Notes: a model not told the origin generated them from the letters alone. A stretch of DNA of 64,000 bases from Alitabrizicola rongguiensis (GCF_021491355.1 NZ_JAKENF010000002.1:806001-870000); one strand, 5' to 3'. Shown: positions 34,341 to 43,229, counted from the first letter of the stretch. A program made the numbers and translations.

Positions 34341-34369
34341 CTTTACGAAGGTGGGGAATGTTCGGATCA
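34341..34369 (-). promoter_or_regulatory. RpoE (ECF sigma)-like promoter of rpoH
   Basis: On the minus strand, TGATCC (34369-34364) and TAAAG (34345-34341) are separated by 18 bases, ending 35 bases before the rpoH ATG. TGATCC is the -35 element reported for the R. sphaeroides photooxidative-stress sigma-E regulon, which includes rpoHII. Its -35 part lies inside the first codons of the divergent cobU gene. Confidence 0.65.
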
Positions 34370-34915
34370 ATTCCTACATCCCGGACATGGAATTTTGCTC
34401 TCGTCATCGGCGGGGCACGGTCGGGTAAGTCTTTTGTCGCCGAAAAGCTCACGAAAGAGGCAAACTCCCGCCGCCGCTACATCGCAACCGCAGAAGCCTG
34501 GGACGATGAAATGCGCCAGCGCATTGCCGATCATCGCAAGCAGCGCGGGGATGACTGGCTGACGGTCGAGGCACCGCTGGACCTCGCGGGGGCATTGGCG
34601 GATGCGCAGCCGCAAGAGGTCGTGCTGGTAGATTGCCTGACCTTGTGGCTGACCAATCACCTTCTGGCCGAGAACGACCTTGCCGCCGAAACGTCCAGAT
34701 TGATGGCGGCGCTCGACGCCTGTGCCGCCCCCGTGGTGTTGGTCACGAATGAAGTTGGGCTTAGCATCGTGCCGGAAAACGCCCTTGCCCGTCGCTTCCG
34801 CGATGCGCAAGGCAGGCTCAACCAGACCGTCGCCGCCCGGGCCGGTCTTGTCATCGGAGTCATGGCCGGCCTGCCATTCGCGCTCAAGGGCCGGCTTCCC
34901 GAGGGGCTGGCATGA
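34358..34915 (+). CDS. cobU: Bifunctional adenosylcobinamide kinase/adenosylcobinamide-phosphate guanylyltransferase
   Basis: 185 residues, as usual for CobU/CobP. The Walker A motif GGARSGKSFVAEKL comes first (about residues 14-27), then RYIATAEAWDDEM and VLVDCLTLWLTN (Walker B), and a C-terminal VTNEVGLSIVP segment. It phosphorylates adenosylcobinamide and transfers GMP in the nucleotide-loop step of B12 synthesis. ATG 34358 with AAGG upstream; an in-frame ATG at 34304 would overlap the divergent rpoH start. The stop overlaps the next gene (ATGA). Confidence 0.94.
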   Translation: MFGSIPTSRTWNFALVIGGARSGKSFVAEKLTKEANSRRRYIATAEAWDDEMRQRIADHRKQRGDDWLTVEAPLDLAGALADAQPQEVVLVDCLTLWLTNHLLAENDLAAETSRLMAALDACAAPVVLVTNEVGLSIVPENALARRFRDAQGRLNQTVAARAGLVIGVMAGLPFALKGRLPEGLA

Positions 34916-35490
34916 CCCGCTTCTGGTGGGTGCGGCATGGCCCGACCCATGCCCGAACCATGGTGGGCTGGTCGGACCTGCCCGCCGACCTGTCTGACGG
35001 GGCGGCGATCGGGCGGCTGCGCGACTATCTGCCGGCCGCTGCCGCCGTCATCTCGTCGGACCTGTCGCGGGCTGTCGCCACGGCAGATGCCGTGCAGCAG
35101 GGGCCAGATCGCCTGCCTCACGAACCCGACCTGCGCGAAATCCATTTCGGCGCATGGGAGTTGCGCAGCCATGCCGAAATCGCCGCCGAGGACGAGGCGC
35201 TCGCCAGGGATTTCTGGGAAAGGCCAGGGGACATCTGCCCGCCGGGTGGGGAAGGATGGAACCAGCTTGCAGCGCGGGTCAGCCGGGGCGTCGACCGGCT
35301 GATTGGCGCGTACCCCGACGGAGATCTCGTCGTCGTGGCCCATTTCGGCGCGATACTGGCAGCCCTCCAGCGGGCGCAGGGGGTCACGGCTGTCGAGGTC
35401 TTCAGCCAGCGTATCGATCCGCTGTCGGTCACTGAACTTGCCTACGAACAAGGCCGATGGACAGTCGGGCGGATCAATCACCGTCCTTGA
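34912..35490 (+). CDS. Histidine phosphatase family protein (CobC-like)
   Basis: 192 residues. The catalytic RHG motif is WVRHGPTHA (about residues 6-14), an Arg occurs in SSDLSRAVATA, the acid residue is in LREIHFGAWE, and the second His is in VVVAHFGAI. It overlaps cobU by 4 bases, so an alpha-ribazole-5'-phosphate phosphatase (CobC) role in the B12 nucleotide loop is likely. Phosphoglycerate-mutase-like relatives with other substrates remain possible. Confidence 0.88.
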   Translation: MTRFWWVRHGPTHARTMVGWSDLPADLSDGAAIGRLRDYLPAAAAVISSDLSRAVATADAVQQGPDRLPHEPDLREIHFGAWELRSHAEIAAEDEALARDFWERPGDICPPGGEGWNQLAARVSRGVDRLIGAYPDGDLVVVAHFGAILAALQRAQGVTAVEVFSQRIDPLSVTELAYEQGRWTVGRINHRP

Positions 35491-35574
35491 TGCGGAACTT
35501 CAATAGAATTCGTTTTTCTGATCGCTAAGGCCTGTCTAGCTTCTGACGACCAAAGAGCGACCGGAGACAGCCGC

Positions 35575-36450
35575 ATGACCTATGACCTTGCCATTGGCGA
35601 CCGTGCCTATTCCAGCTGGAGCCTGAGGGGCTGGCTGCTGTTCGACGCCTTCGGCATTCCGGTCCGCATGCACTCGGCTCGCCTCTACACGGATGAGTTT
35701 TCCCGCCTTCTGGTCGACTACTTCCCGGCAAAGACCGTTCCGGCCACCCGGATGCCCGACGGCACCGTGGTGACAGAGAGCCTCGCCATCGCCGAGGAAC
35801 TTGCCAGCCGCCACCCCGATGCTGGCCTCTGGCCGTCGGACCCCAAGCGCCGGGCCGTCGCCCGGGTTCTTGCGGCCGAGATGCACGCGGGCTTTGTTGC
35901 GCTGCGCAATCACTGTCCGATGAACCTGCGTGTGAGCTACACCGATTGCCAGCCCACCGACGCGGTGCTGGCCGACATTGCGCGGCTGAAAGAGATCTGG
36001 TCCTGGGCCCGCCGCGAGACCGGCTCGGCCGGTCCGTGGCTTTGCGGCGCCTACAGCGCCGCCGACGCGTTCTACGCTCCGGTCGCGACCCGGATCGCGA
36101 CCTACAACCTTCCCGTTGGGCCAGAGGCGCAGGCCTACGTCGTGGCACATCTGGCGCATCCCTCGTTCCGGCGCTGGCGGGCCATGGGGATGATCGACGG
36201 GGCAGACCAGGAGTTCTACCGCCGCGACTATCCGCGCCGGCCCTGGCCCGGCCCGGCGCCGCTGCAAGCGAAAGCCGTCGACTTCCGGCCTTCGGTGAAT
36301 GCCGACTGCCCCTATTCGGGCAAGCCGGTGACCGATGTGCTGGAACTGAACGGGCGGCTCTGGGGGTTCTGCAACCCCTTCTGCCGCGACAAGACGGCAG
36401 CCGATCCGGAAGCGTGGCCGAAGTTCATGTCAATGCTGGCAGCGGCCTGA
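35575..36450 (+). CDS. Glutathione S-transferase with C-terminal TRASH/YHS-like metal-binding motif
   Basis: 291 residues. The N-terminal thioredoxin-fold domain begins MTYDLAIGDRAYSSWSLRGW, with Ser in the usual catalytic region and the VPATRMPDGTVVTESLAI glutathione-binding segment. A helical GST-C domain follows to about residue 220. Residues 240-275 then carry C245-X20-C266-X3-C270 (CPYSGKPV ... GFCNPFC), which matches the C-X(19-22)-C-X3-C pattern of TRASH/YHS metal-binding domains. A GST joined to such a tail is uncommon. Function is unknown; metal-linked redox or a thiol-transfer role is inferred. Confidence 0.9.
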   Translation: MTYDLAIGDRAYSSWSLRGWLLFDAFGIPVRMHSARLYTDEFSRLLVDYFPAKTVPATRMPDGTVVTESLAIAEELASRHPDAGLWPSDPKRRAVARVLAAEMHAGFVALRNHCPMNLRVSYTDCQPTDAVLADIARLKEIWSWARRETGSAGPWLCGAYSAADAFYAPVATRIATYNLPVGPEAQAYVVAHLAHPSFRRWRAMGMIDGADQEFYRRDYPRRPWPGPAPLQAKAVDFRPSVNADCPYSGKPVTDVLELNGRLWGFCNPFCRDKTAADPEAWPKFMSMLAAA

Positions 36451-36462
36451 TGCCCGCGGCAA

Positions 36463-37641
36463 CTACCACTTGAAGCGGGCACCGAAGAAGAAGGCGTTCG
36501 AGTCATCATAGGCGACCGTCGCGGTCGAGGCCGAATAGGTCCGGTATGCCGCATAGATCTCGGTGTTCCAGCTGACGACGCTCTGAACGACCGAAATCGA
36601 AGCCGAGTTGCTGTCAGCACCCGCCGCGAAGATGTCGTTGCCCTGATAGTAGTCGATCGCAAATGCCGTCTTGCCCCAGCTCACGAGATCGGCAAGCCAG
36701 CCGGCTTTGACATACCAATAGGTGCCGGTCCGAACCTCGTTGTCCGAACTCGCCGCTGCCAAGGTCAGGTTCAGCCCGGTTGGTTTGTGCAGGACGGAGG
36801 CTGAGCCATCGAGGGTGGTCACGGTCGCACTGTCGCCGACGGCCCAAGAATAGGCAGCCTGAGCGGCGTATTTGAAGTCGCCCGCTTCACCCTCGTAAGC
36901 GACCGCAACGTCATAGAGCGGATCATTCTGTACGGCCTGAACGGATGACAGTTGATCTTGACCATAGGACGTGCGGAAGGTGAAGCCATTGACGGAAGGC
37001 GTATCGTAGCGCACGCGGACCTTCCGGCCCAAACCATTGTAATCCTTGAACGCATCCTTGATCTTCACCTTGGACAGCGTTCCATCTTCGAGCCGCAGGA
37101 GCTGCCCGCCCGCCAGATCCTGTACGGCGACGCCTTGCGTCACGGTTGTGCCGGAAAGATCGACCTTCGCAGTATCGTTGGACGCCATGTTGCCCTGACC
37201 AAGATAGAACGAACCGTAGGTTTCGTTCGTCAGCTTGTTGTCGATCTGGCGGATGTTGGCATTGGTGAACATGTAGGCGTCGGAAGGTGGCGACGGTTGC
37301 AGGATGTTGGCCGTAGAGGTCGAGAACGGCGCATACTGAAGTTCGAGTGTGCCCAGATATTTCCAACTGTCGCCGATCTTGGCGTTGTAGGTCAGGCCGA
37401 CGCGGGTGTTAGAGTTGTTGTTGTCGATCAGGCCATAGGATTCGCTCACAAGCCCGTCGTCATAGCTCAGCACGCCCTTGTTGATCTGGCCGTAGAAGCG
37501 CAGCACGCTGTCGTTGGGGAACTTGAGCTCGACCTTTGGCAACGGCTTTGGTTCGGCATGGGCAGCACCGCCCATAATCAGGCCGCCGCCCGCCATCACC
37601 ACCGTGAATGCAGCGACCAACTTCATCTTCTGATTGCTCAT
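36463..37641 (-). CDS. Porin (first of tandem pair)
   Basis: 392 residues. The signal peptide is about 29 residues (MSNQKMKLVAAFTVVMAGGG..., cleavage near AHA). The mature chain has long alternating beta strands and ends with AFFFGARFKW: the terminal aromatic residue is the outer-membrane barrel assembly signal. It starts near the mature N-terminus with LRFYGQINKG, as in general porins. Strongly similar throughout to the protein at 38012. A shared 14-base element lies about 104 bases upstream of both starts. Convergent with the GST gene. Confidence 0.9.
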   Translation of the reverse strand: MSNQKMKLVAAFTVVMAGGGLIMGGAAHAEPKPLPKVELKFPNDSVLRFYGQINKGVLSYDDGLVSESYGLIDNNNSNTRVGLTYNAKIGDSWKYLGTLELQYAPFSTSTANILQPSPPSDAYMFTNANIRQIDNKLTNETYGSFYLGQGNMASNDTAKVDLSGTTVTQGVAVQDLAGGQLLRLEDGTLSKVKIKDAFKDYNGLGRKVRVRYDTPSVNGFTFRTSYGQDQLSSVQAVQNDPLYDVAVAYEGEAGDFKYAAQAAYSWAVGDSATVTTLDGSASVLHKPTGLNLTLAAASSDNEVRTGTYWYVKAGWLADLVSWGKTAFAIDYYQGNDIFAAGADSNSASISVVQSVVSWNTEIYAAYRTYSASTATVAYDDSNAFFFGARFKW

Positions 37642-37744
37642 GGTCTTGCCTCTTGGAACCTCTGAAGGCGCACACCGGCTCGCATGCGAAGCCGGACAAA
37701 CCCGCCAGAGTTGAGACTAGAGACGTATTTTGACGAACCCTTGA

Positions 37745-37758
37745 ACCGCCCGTGACAG
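37745..37758. repeat. Duplicated upstream element of porin 1
   Basis: ACCGCCCGTGACAG, 104 bases upstream of the porin 1 start (minus strand). Porin 2 has the same element with one change (ACCGCCCGTGACGG) at 39289-39302, 102 bases upstream of its start. Evidence that the regulatory region was duplicated with the gene. Confidence 0.5.
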
Positions 37759-37871
37759 TTAGGCCACCGTTGCCGGCCCTGCAGCTTCGACACAGCGCGC
37801 CCTTCTTCTCCAGCGCGCTTTGGGCATCAACAAGGGATCTTCACCCCACCTTGATCTTGCGGCAACAACCA

Positions 37872-38008
37872 GCGGCGGAGCGCGCTCGTTCCGCATCCGA
37901 AGGCGTCGAGGTGCTACGCAACGCCGCACTCGACCTTCCCGGCTTTACTCTGGCCGGCCCGACAACGCAGCGAACCAGGTGCGAAACCGGAGTCGCGAAA
38001 GGTTCGCA
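37872..38008 (+). pseudogene. Decayed 5' fragment of comM between the porins
   Basis: In one frame it reads SASEGVEVLRNAALDLPGFTLAG and, after a frameshift near 37957, GRPDNAANQVRNRSRER. Intact ComM begins VAFEGVE, then GLPGFTLVG and LPDKAVSEAKERVRA. Order, orientation and distance from the neighbouring porin match. It is a relic copied by the tandem duplication: the real comM is at 39394. Only the first ~50 codons are traceable, and it cannot make a functional protein. This fragment occupies most of the 370-base gap between porins. Confidence 0.65.
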
Positions 38009-38011
38009 CCT

Positions 38012-39187
38012 TCACCACTTGAAGCGGGCACCGAAGAAGAAGGCGTTCGAGTCGTCATAGGCGACCGTCGGGGTCGAGGCCGAATAGGTCCGGTATGCCG
38101 CATAGATCTCGGTGTTCCAGCTGACGACGCTCTGAACGACCGAAATCGAGGCCGAACTGCTGTCGGAACCCGTCGCGAAGATGTCATTTCCCTGGTAGTA
38201 GTCGATGGCGAAGGCCGTCTTGCCCCAACTCACGAGATCGGCAAGCCAGCCGGCTTTGACATACCAATAGGTACCGGTCAGCGTCTCATTATCCGAACTG
38301 GCGGCTGCCAGCGTCAGGTTGAGGCCGGTCGGCTTGTGCAGCACAGAGGCGGAGCCGTCCAGAGTGGTGACAGTGGCGCTGTCTTCGACGTTCCAAGAAT
38401 AGGCCGCTTGCGCGGCATACTCGAACTCGCCCGCCTCACCTTCATAGGCAACCGCGACATCGTACAGCGGATCATTTTGCTCTGCCGGGTTGGACGAGAG
38501 CTGGTCTTGGCCGTAGGAGGTGCGAAACGTGAAGCCGTTGAACGCGGGCGTATCGTAGCGCACGCGCACGGCCCGACCCAATCCGTTGTAATCATTGAAG
38601 GCTGTCGAAATCTTGATCTTCGACAGAGTACCGCCTTCTTCCCGCAGGAGTTGTCCGCCTGCCAGATCCTGCACTTCGACCCCTTGCGTAACCGTCGTGC
38701 CGGACAGATCCACCTTTACCGTGTCATACGACGCCATGTTGCCCTGACCGAGGGAGAAAGACCCGAATGAGTCATGGGTCAGCCTGTTGTCGATCAGGCG
38801 GATATTGGCATTGGTGAACATATAGGCGTCTGACGGCGGCGAAGGCTGCAGAATGCTGGTGTTCGAGGTCGAGAAGGGCGCATACTGAATTTCGATCGTT
38901 CCTAGATAGGTCCAGGAAGTTCCGAGCGCGGAACTGTAGGTCAGGCCTAGACGGGTATTGGAGTTGTCGTTGTCGATGAGTCCGTAGGACTCGCTCACCA
39001 ACCCGTCGTCATATCTCAGGAAACCTTTGTTGATCTGTCCGTAGAAGCGCAGGACGCTTCCGTCGACAAAGGACTTCTCGACCTTCGGCAACGGCTTCGG
39101 ATCGGCCGCCGCGGAGCCGCAGAAAGCCAGACCGAGGGAGGAAACCGCGACAGTCAGAAGGTCCGCGCGCTTCAAACCGTGAAACAT
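38012..39187 (-). CDS. Porin (second of tandem pair)
   Basis: 391 residues, one fewer than its neighbour at 36463. The mature barrel matches it almost strand for strand, including LRFYGQINKG and the terminal AFFFGARFKW. The two diverge in the signal peptide, here MFHGLKRADLLTVAVSSLGLAF...AAA. Start 39187 was chosen because its distance from the duplicated element and the protein length match porin 1. An ATG at 39220 has a better ribosome site (GAGG) but would add a charged extension. Divergent from comM. Differential expression or antigenic variation of the pair is possible. Confidence 0.88.
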   Translation of the reverse strand: MFHGLKRADLLTVAVSSLGLAFCGSAAADPKPLPKVEKSFVDGSVLRFYGQINKGFLRYDDGLVSESYGLIDNDNSNTRLGLTYSSALGTSWTYLGTIEIQYAPFSTSNTSILQPSPPSDAYMFTNANIRLIDNRLTHDSFGSFSLGQGNMASYDTVKVDLSGTTVTQGVEVQDLAGGQLLREEGGTLSKIKISTAFNDYNGLGRAVRVRYDTPAFNGFTFRTSYGQDQLSSNPAEQNDPLYDVAVAYEGEAGEFEYAAQAAYSWNVEDSATVTTLDGSASVLHKPTGLNLTLAAASSDNETLTGTYWYVKAGWLADLVSWGKTAFAIDYYQGNDIFATGSDSSSASISVVQSVVSWNTEIYAAYRTYSASTPTVAYDDSNAFFFGARFKW

Positions 39188-39288
39188 TTCTTGGTATCCA
39201 TACTTTTCATGCGGCGTCATCCAATCCTCGAACATGGCCATAAGAAGCACTCCCCGTTCCGGCTGTATACGGGGAAAGTCCCCTTCGG

Positions 39289-39302
39289 ACCGCCCGTGAC
39301 GG
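39289..39302. repeat. Duplicated upstream element of porin 2
   Basis: ACCGCCCGTGACGG, the counterpart of 37745-37758, between porin 2 and comM. TGTATAC at 39263-39269 lies nearer the porin start and contains a -10-like TATACA when read on the minus strand. Confidence 0.5.
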
Positions 39303-39393
39303 CCAAAGGTACAGGACCCGTGGCTTTAGCCCGCGTCAATTAACCTTTCGTGAACACTTCTGCGCGACGCCTGTTCCAACACGGGAGAGTTCG

Positions 39394-40908
39394 GTGGCCG
39401 CACGCGCCCACACTGTCGCATTCGAAGGCGTCGAAGCGCGCCCGGTCGAGGTGCAATGTGCCGTCGCCCCGGGCCTTCCCGGATTCACCCTTGTCGGCCT
39501 GCCGGACAAGGCGGTTTCGGAAGCCAAGGAAAGGGTGCGAGCGGCACTGTCGTCTATGTCGATCGCCCTGCCATCAAAGCGCATCACCATCAACCTGTCT
39601 CCGGCCGATCTGCCAAAGGAGGGATCGCATTTCGATCTGCCGATCGCCCTCGCGGTTCTTTCGGCGCTGGAAATCCTGCCCCGGGATGCCGTCGAGGGCA
39701 CCGTGGCCTTGGGGGAGTTGTCGCTTGACGGGCGGATCGTGCCGGTGATCGGCGCCTTGCCTGCAGCACTTGCAGCAGCCGAACAGGACCGCAGTCTCAT
39801 CTGCCCACGCGCCTGCGGCGCAGAAGCCGCATGGGTCGGCGCGACGCCGGTCTTTGCCGCCGCCTCGCTGGACGAGGTCGTTCGCCATTTCACTGGTCAG
39901 TCGGTCATGCCCCCCTCCGAGGCAGGAGAGGTTCTTCCTCCCGCCTCGGGCCGCGACCTGCGCGAAGTCAGGGGACAGGAGCGGGCGAAACGGGCGCTGG
40001 AAATCGCGGCGGCCGGCCGCCACCACCTGCTGATGATCGGCTCGCCCGGTTCGGGCAAATCGATGCTGGCGGCCCGTCTTCCGGGTATCCTTCCCCCGCT
40101 TACAGCCGTCGAAGCGCTCGAAACCTCGATGATCCACTCGCTCGCAGGCCTTCTGAGCGATGGCGGCATCTCACGCCAGCGCCCGTTCCGCGAGCCGCAT
40201 CATACCGCGTCGATGGCCGCCATCGTCGGCGGCGGCAAGGGTGCCAAGCCCGGAGAAATCAGCCTGGCCCATAACGGTGTCCTGTTTCTGGATGAACTCC
40301 CGGAGTTTCCGCGGCCGGTGCTCGAAACCCTGCGGCAGCCGATCGAGACGGGCGAGGTGATGGTGGCACGCGCCAATGCCCATATCCGCTACCCCTGCCG
40401 GTTCCTGCTCGTCGCCGCCGCGAATCCGTGCCGCTGCGGTTACCTTGCGGAAGCGGAGCGCGCCTGCAGCCGCGCGCCAGGCTGTGGCGACGACTATCTT
40501 GGCCGCATCTCTGGCCCTCTGATGGACCGGTTCGACTTGCGGATCGACGTGCCGCCGGTCGCCTACACTGACCTGGACCTGCCGGCGAACGGCGAAAGTT
40601 CTGCGACTGTCGCGGAGCGGGTGGCCAAGGCCAGGGCGATTCAAGCCGAACGGTTTTCGGCCCATCCCGGGATGCGGGTCAACGCAGATGCTCAGGGCGA
40701 ACTCCTTGACGAGGTCGCCTGTCCCGATGCCGAAGGCCGGGCGCTGCTGTCGCGCGTGGCGGAGCGGTTCGGCCTGTCGGCCCGCGCCTATCACCGCATC
40801 CTGCGGGTTGCCAGAACCATCGCCGATCTAGACGGCTCAGCCGCCGTCCGCCATCCGCATTGCGCCGAAGCGATCAGCTACCGGCTTTCTGCGCTGAGCA
40901 AGGGCTAG
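39394..40908 (+). CDS. comM: YifB/ComM-family Mg-chelatase-like AAA+ ATPase
   Basis: 504 residues. The N-terminal domain (1 to about 170) starts VAFEGVEARPVEVQ and GLPGFTLVGLPD. The ATPase has Walker A GSPGSGKS (about 214-221), Walker B LFLDELPEF, and the C-terminal Mg-chelatase zinc-like region with CRCGYL and CSRAPGC. ComM is a helicase that aids branch migration in natural transformation. The start is GTG 39394 with GGAGAG upstream. A decayed copy of its 5' end lies between the two porins. Convergent and adjoining gshB with no gap. Confidence 0.95.
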   Translation: MAARAHTVAFEGVEARPVEVQCAVAPGLPGFTLVGLPDKAVSEAKERVRAALSSMSIALPSKRITINLSPADLPKEGSHFDLPIALAVLSALEILPRDAVEGTVALGELSLDGRIVPVIGALPAALAAAEQDRSLICPRACGAEAAWVGATPVFAAASLDEVVRHFTGQSVMPPSEAGEVLPPASGRDLREVRGQERAKRALEIAAAGRHHLLMIGSPGSGKSMLAARLPGILPPLTAVEALETSMIHSLAGLLSDGGISRQRPFREPHHTASMAAIVGGGKGAKPGEISLAHNGVLFLDELPEFPRPVLETLRQPIETGEVMVARANAHIRYPCRFLLVAAANPCRCGYLAEAERACSRAPGCGDDYLGRISGPLMDRFDLRIDVPPVAYTDLDLPANGESSATVAERVAKARAIQAERFSAHPGMRVNADAQGELLDEVACPDAEGRALLSRVAERFGLSARAYHRILRVARTIADLDGSAAVRHPHCAEAISYRLSALSKG

Positions 40909-41853
40909 TCAGGCGCGGCGCTTTGCCTCGATCACTTCCCAGATCCGGGCAGCAGCGTTAGTGCCGTCGAATCGCTCCAGTTCCTGGATCCCGGTCGGAG
41001 AGGTCACGTTGATCTCGGTCAGATAGTCTCCGATCACGTCGATGCCCACAAAGATCTGGCCCTTCTCGCGCAGGACCGGGCCGACGGTCGCGCAGATTTC
41101 CAGATCGCGCGGCGTCAGGCCGATCTTCTCCGGTCGGCCGCCGACATGCATGTTCGACCGTGTCTCGCCCGCCTGCGGCACCCGGTTTATCGCGCCGACC
41201 GGCTCGCCATCGACGAGGATCACCCGCTTGTCCCCCTTGGCGACATCCGGCAGGAACTTCTGCACGATCAGGGGCTCGCGGCTCATCGAGGTGAAAAGCT
41301 CGTGCAGCGACGACAGGTTGCGGTCATTGGGATCAAGGCGGAACACCCCCGCCCCGCCATTCCCGTAGAGGGGCTTCAGGATGATGTCGCCGTGCTTCGC
41401 CTTGAACGCCCGGATCGTCGCGAGGTCGCGGGCGATGGCTGTCGGGGGAATGAGGTGCGGGAACTGGAGCACCAGCAACTTTTCGGGCGAATTGCGAACC
41501 CAGAAGGGATCGTTCACCACGAGCGTCCTGGGGTGAATCATCTCCAGCAGATGGGTCGTCGTGATGTAGCCCATGTCGAAGGGCGGATCCTGGCGGAGCC
41601 AGACAACGTCGAACTCGCCCAGATCGACTTCGGTCTCGTCCCCGTAGGAAACGTGGTTGCCCTTCTCGCGGCGCAGTTCGACGGGCCATCCCCGAGCTGT
41701 CACGCGGCCCTCCTGAAAGGCGAGGCGGTCCGGCGTGTAGAAGAACAGCGAATGACCGCGCGCCTGCGCTTCCAGTCCGATACGGAAGGTGCTGTCCGCG
41801 TCAATGTTCACGGCCCCGATCGGATCCATCTGCAGGGCCACCTTGAGCGCCAT
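40909..41853 (-). CDS. gshB: Glutathione synthase
   Basis: 314 residues, ATP-grasp fold. Family marks: [20 protein letters not shown] at the N-terminus, then [21 protein letters not shown] (glycine-rich loop) and [12 protein letters not shown] near the end. It joins glycine to gamma-glutamylcysteine. ATG 41853 is preferred because GGAGG lies 6 bases upstream; an ATG at 41859 would sit on the ribosome site. Third gene of the rsmI-yraN-gshB unit. Confidence 0.96.
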   Translation of the reverse strand: MALKVALQMDPIGAVNIDADSTFRIGLEAQARGHSLFFYTPDRLAFQEGRVTARGWPVELRREKGNHVSYGDETEVDLGEFDVVWLRQDPPFDMGYITTTHLLEMIHPRTLVVNDPFWVRNSPEKLLVLQFPHLIPPTAIARDLATIRAFKAKHGDIILKPLYGNGGAGVFRLDPNDRNLSSLHELFTSMSREPLIVQKFLPDVAKGDKRVILVDGEPVGAINRVPQAGETRSNMHVGGRPEKIGLTPRDLEICATVGPVLREKGQIFVGIDVIGDYLTEINVTSPTGIQELERFDGTNAAARIWEVIEAKRRA

Positions 41854-41923
41854 CGTCATCCTCCGCGATTGATGCCCCTACATCGCGCGGGACGATGGCG
41901 GATGCAATCGCCGCCTTGGGACC

Positions 41924-42277
41924 TCAGGCCGAGAAAGCGTTCTCCAGGAGTTCGACCCGGCCCTGCCCATCGACCAACGCCACATCGAAGCGTGACAGTG
42001 TCATCTGGCCCGCCGGTTCGCCCGCCAGAAACATGGAAGCAGCCTCGGCAATTCTTGCCATCTGACCCGTCGAAAGACTTTGCGCCGCCTTTGAATGGCT
42101 GCGGCTGTGCTTGACCTCAATAAAGATGACCTCGGCACCGTCGCGGGCGATCAGGTCTATTTCGCCCGCACTGCATCGCCAGCGGCGGGCGGCCACCCGC
42201 CGCCCCCGTGCCTCGTAGAACCGCGCCACGATATCTTCGGCAGCAAGTCCGGCCTGATAGGAAACTGCACCCGTCAT
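41924..42277 (-). CDS. YraN family (UPF0102) protein
   Basis: 117 residues, a nuclease-like restriction-endonuclease fold of unknown role. Visible features are GLAAEDIVARFYEARG, the RWRCSAGEIDLIARDG core with acidic residues, and FIEVKHSRS (E-V-K nuclease motif). It starts with ATG at 42277 overlapping the rsmI stop (ATGA), as in many proteobacteria where yraN follows rsmI. Confidence 0.92.
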   Translation of the reverse strand: MTGAVSYQAGLAAEDIVARFYEARGRRVAARRWRCSAGEIDLIARDGAEVIFIEVKHSRSHSKAAQSLSTGQMARIAEAASMFLAGEPAGQMTLSRFDVALVDGQGRVELLENAFSA

Positions 42278-43140
42278 TCGTCCTCCGCCAACCCGAGTGC
42301 CATCCGATAGACTTCCTTGCGGGGCAGGCCGAAGGCTTCGGCCACCTCGGCCGCAGCATCGCGGACCGATGCGCCGCGCAAGGCCCGGCGCAGGGCCGCT
42401 TCAATATCCGATTTCGTCGCCACGACTGCGGTCCCCCGATCGATCACCACGACGATCTCGCCCTTCACGTCCCGGTCCGCGAATTGTTCGGTCAGGTTCG
42501 CCAGTGATCCGCGGCTAACTTCTTCGAATCTTTTGGTCAGCTCGCGGCACACAGCCGCCTGCCTTTCGCCTCCCAAGGTTTGGGCCAGTTCCCCTAACAA
42601 GCGACTAATGCGCTTCGGCGATTCGTAGAGGACCAGAGTCGCAGGAACGGCAGCCAGTTCCGTGAGGAACCGCGACCGGTCGCCTGCGCCGGTCGGGGGA
42701 AAGCCTGCGAACAGGAAGCGGTCGGTTGGAAGGCCCGAAACCGTCAGCGCAGCCAGCACGGCCGAGGGACCGGGTGCAGCCAGCACCGGGTAGCCGGACG
42801 CGATCGCGGCGCGCGCAAGCTGGTACCCCGGGTCGGCGACCAGCGGGGTGCCGGCTTCGGAGGCATAGGCGACAGAGCGCCCCTCCTCCAGCGCGCGCAG
42901 CAACCTCGGGCGCACCGCTTCACCGTTGTGGTCATGATAGGCAATCAATGGCCGGTCCCCAAGCGCCACGCCATGAATCTCCATCAGATGGCGCAGGGTG
43001 CGTGTATCCTCGGCGGCGAGCACATCCGCCCCAGCAAGGATGTCAAGCGCGCGAAGAGTGATGTCGCGGGCGGCACCGATCGGTGTTGCGACGAAATGAA
43101 GGCCCTTCGGCACGCTGCGCGCCGGCGCGGTCTCGGGCAT
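42274..43140 (-). CDS. rsmI: 16S rRNA (cytidine(1402)-2'-O)-methyltransferase
   Basis: 288 residues, a tetrapyrrole-methylase fold. It begins GLHFVATPIGAARDITLRALDILAGADVLAAEDTR, the usual RsmI N-terminus. YHDHNGE, SEAGTPLVADPGYQL and PGPSAVLAAL follow. It ribose-methylates C1402 in the ribosomal P site. Divergent from the LpoA-like lipoprotein gene, an arrangement conserved across proteobacteria. ATG 43140. Confidence 0.95.
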   Translation of the reverse strand: MPETAPARSVPKGLHFVATPIGAARDITLRALDILAGADVLAAEDTRTLRHLMEIHGVALGDRPLIAYHDHNGEAVRPRLLRALEEGRSVAYASEAGTPLVADPGYQLARAAIASGYPVLAAPGPSAVLAALTVSGLPTDRFLFAGFPPTGAGDRSRFLTELAAVPATLVLYESPKRISRLLGELAQTLGGERQAAVCRELTKRFEEVSRGSLANLTEQFADRDVKGEIVVVIDRGTAVVATKSDIEAALRRALRGASVRDAAAEVAEAFGLPRKEVYRMALGLAEDE

Positions 43141-43229
43141 GTCTGTCGCTCTCCTTGATGCGTTGCCTTCCCCGGCCTATGCGCTTAGGCTTTGCTGTCA
43201 TGGCGCCTCAGGGGAAGAAGGAATTTTCA

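Noticed and set aside
37752-38060. A possible plus-strand gene between the porins
   Set aside because: Only the comM-like part is meaningful and it is frameshifted; the rest runs into the antisense of the second porin. Reported as a pseudogene instead.
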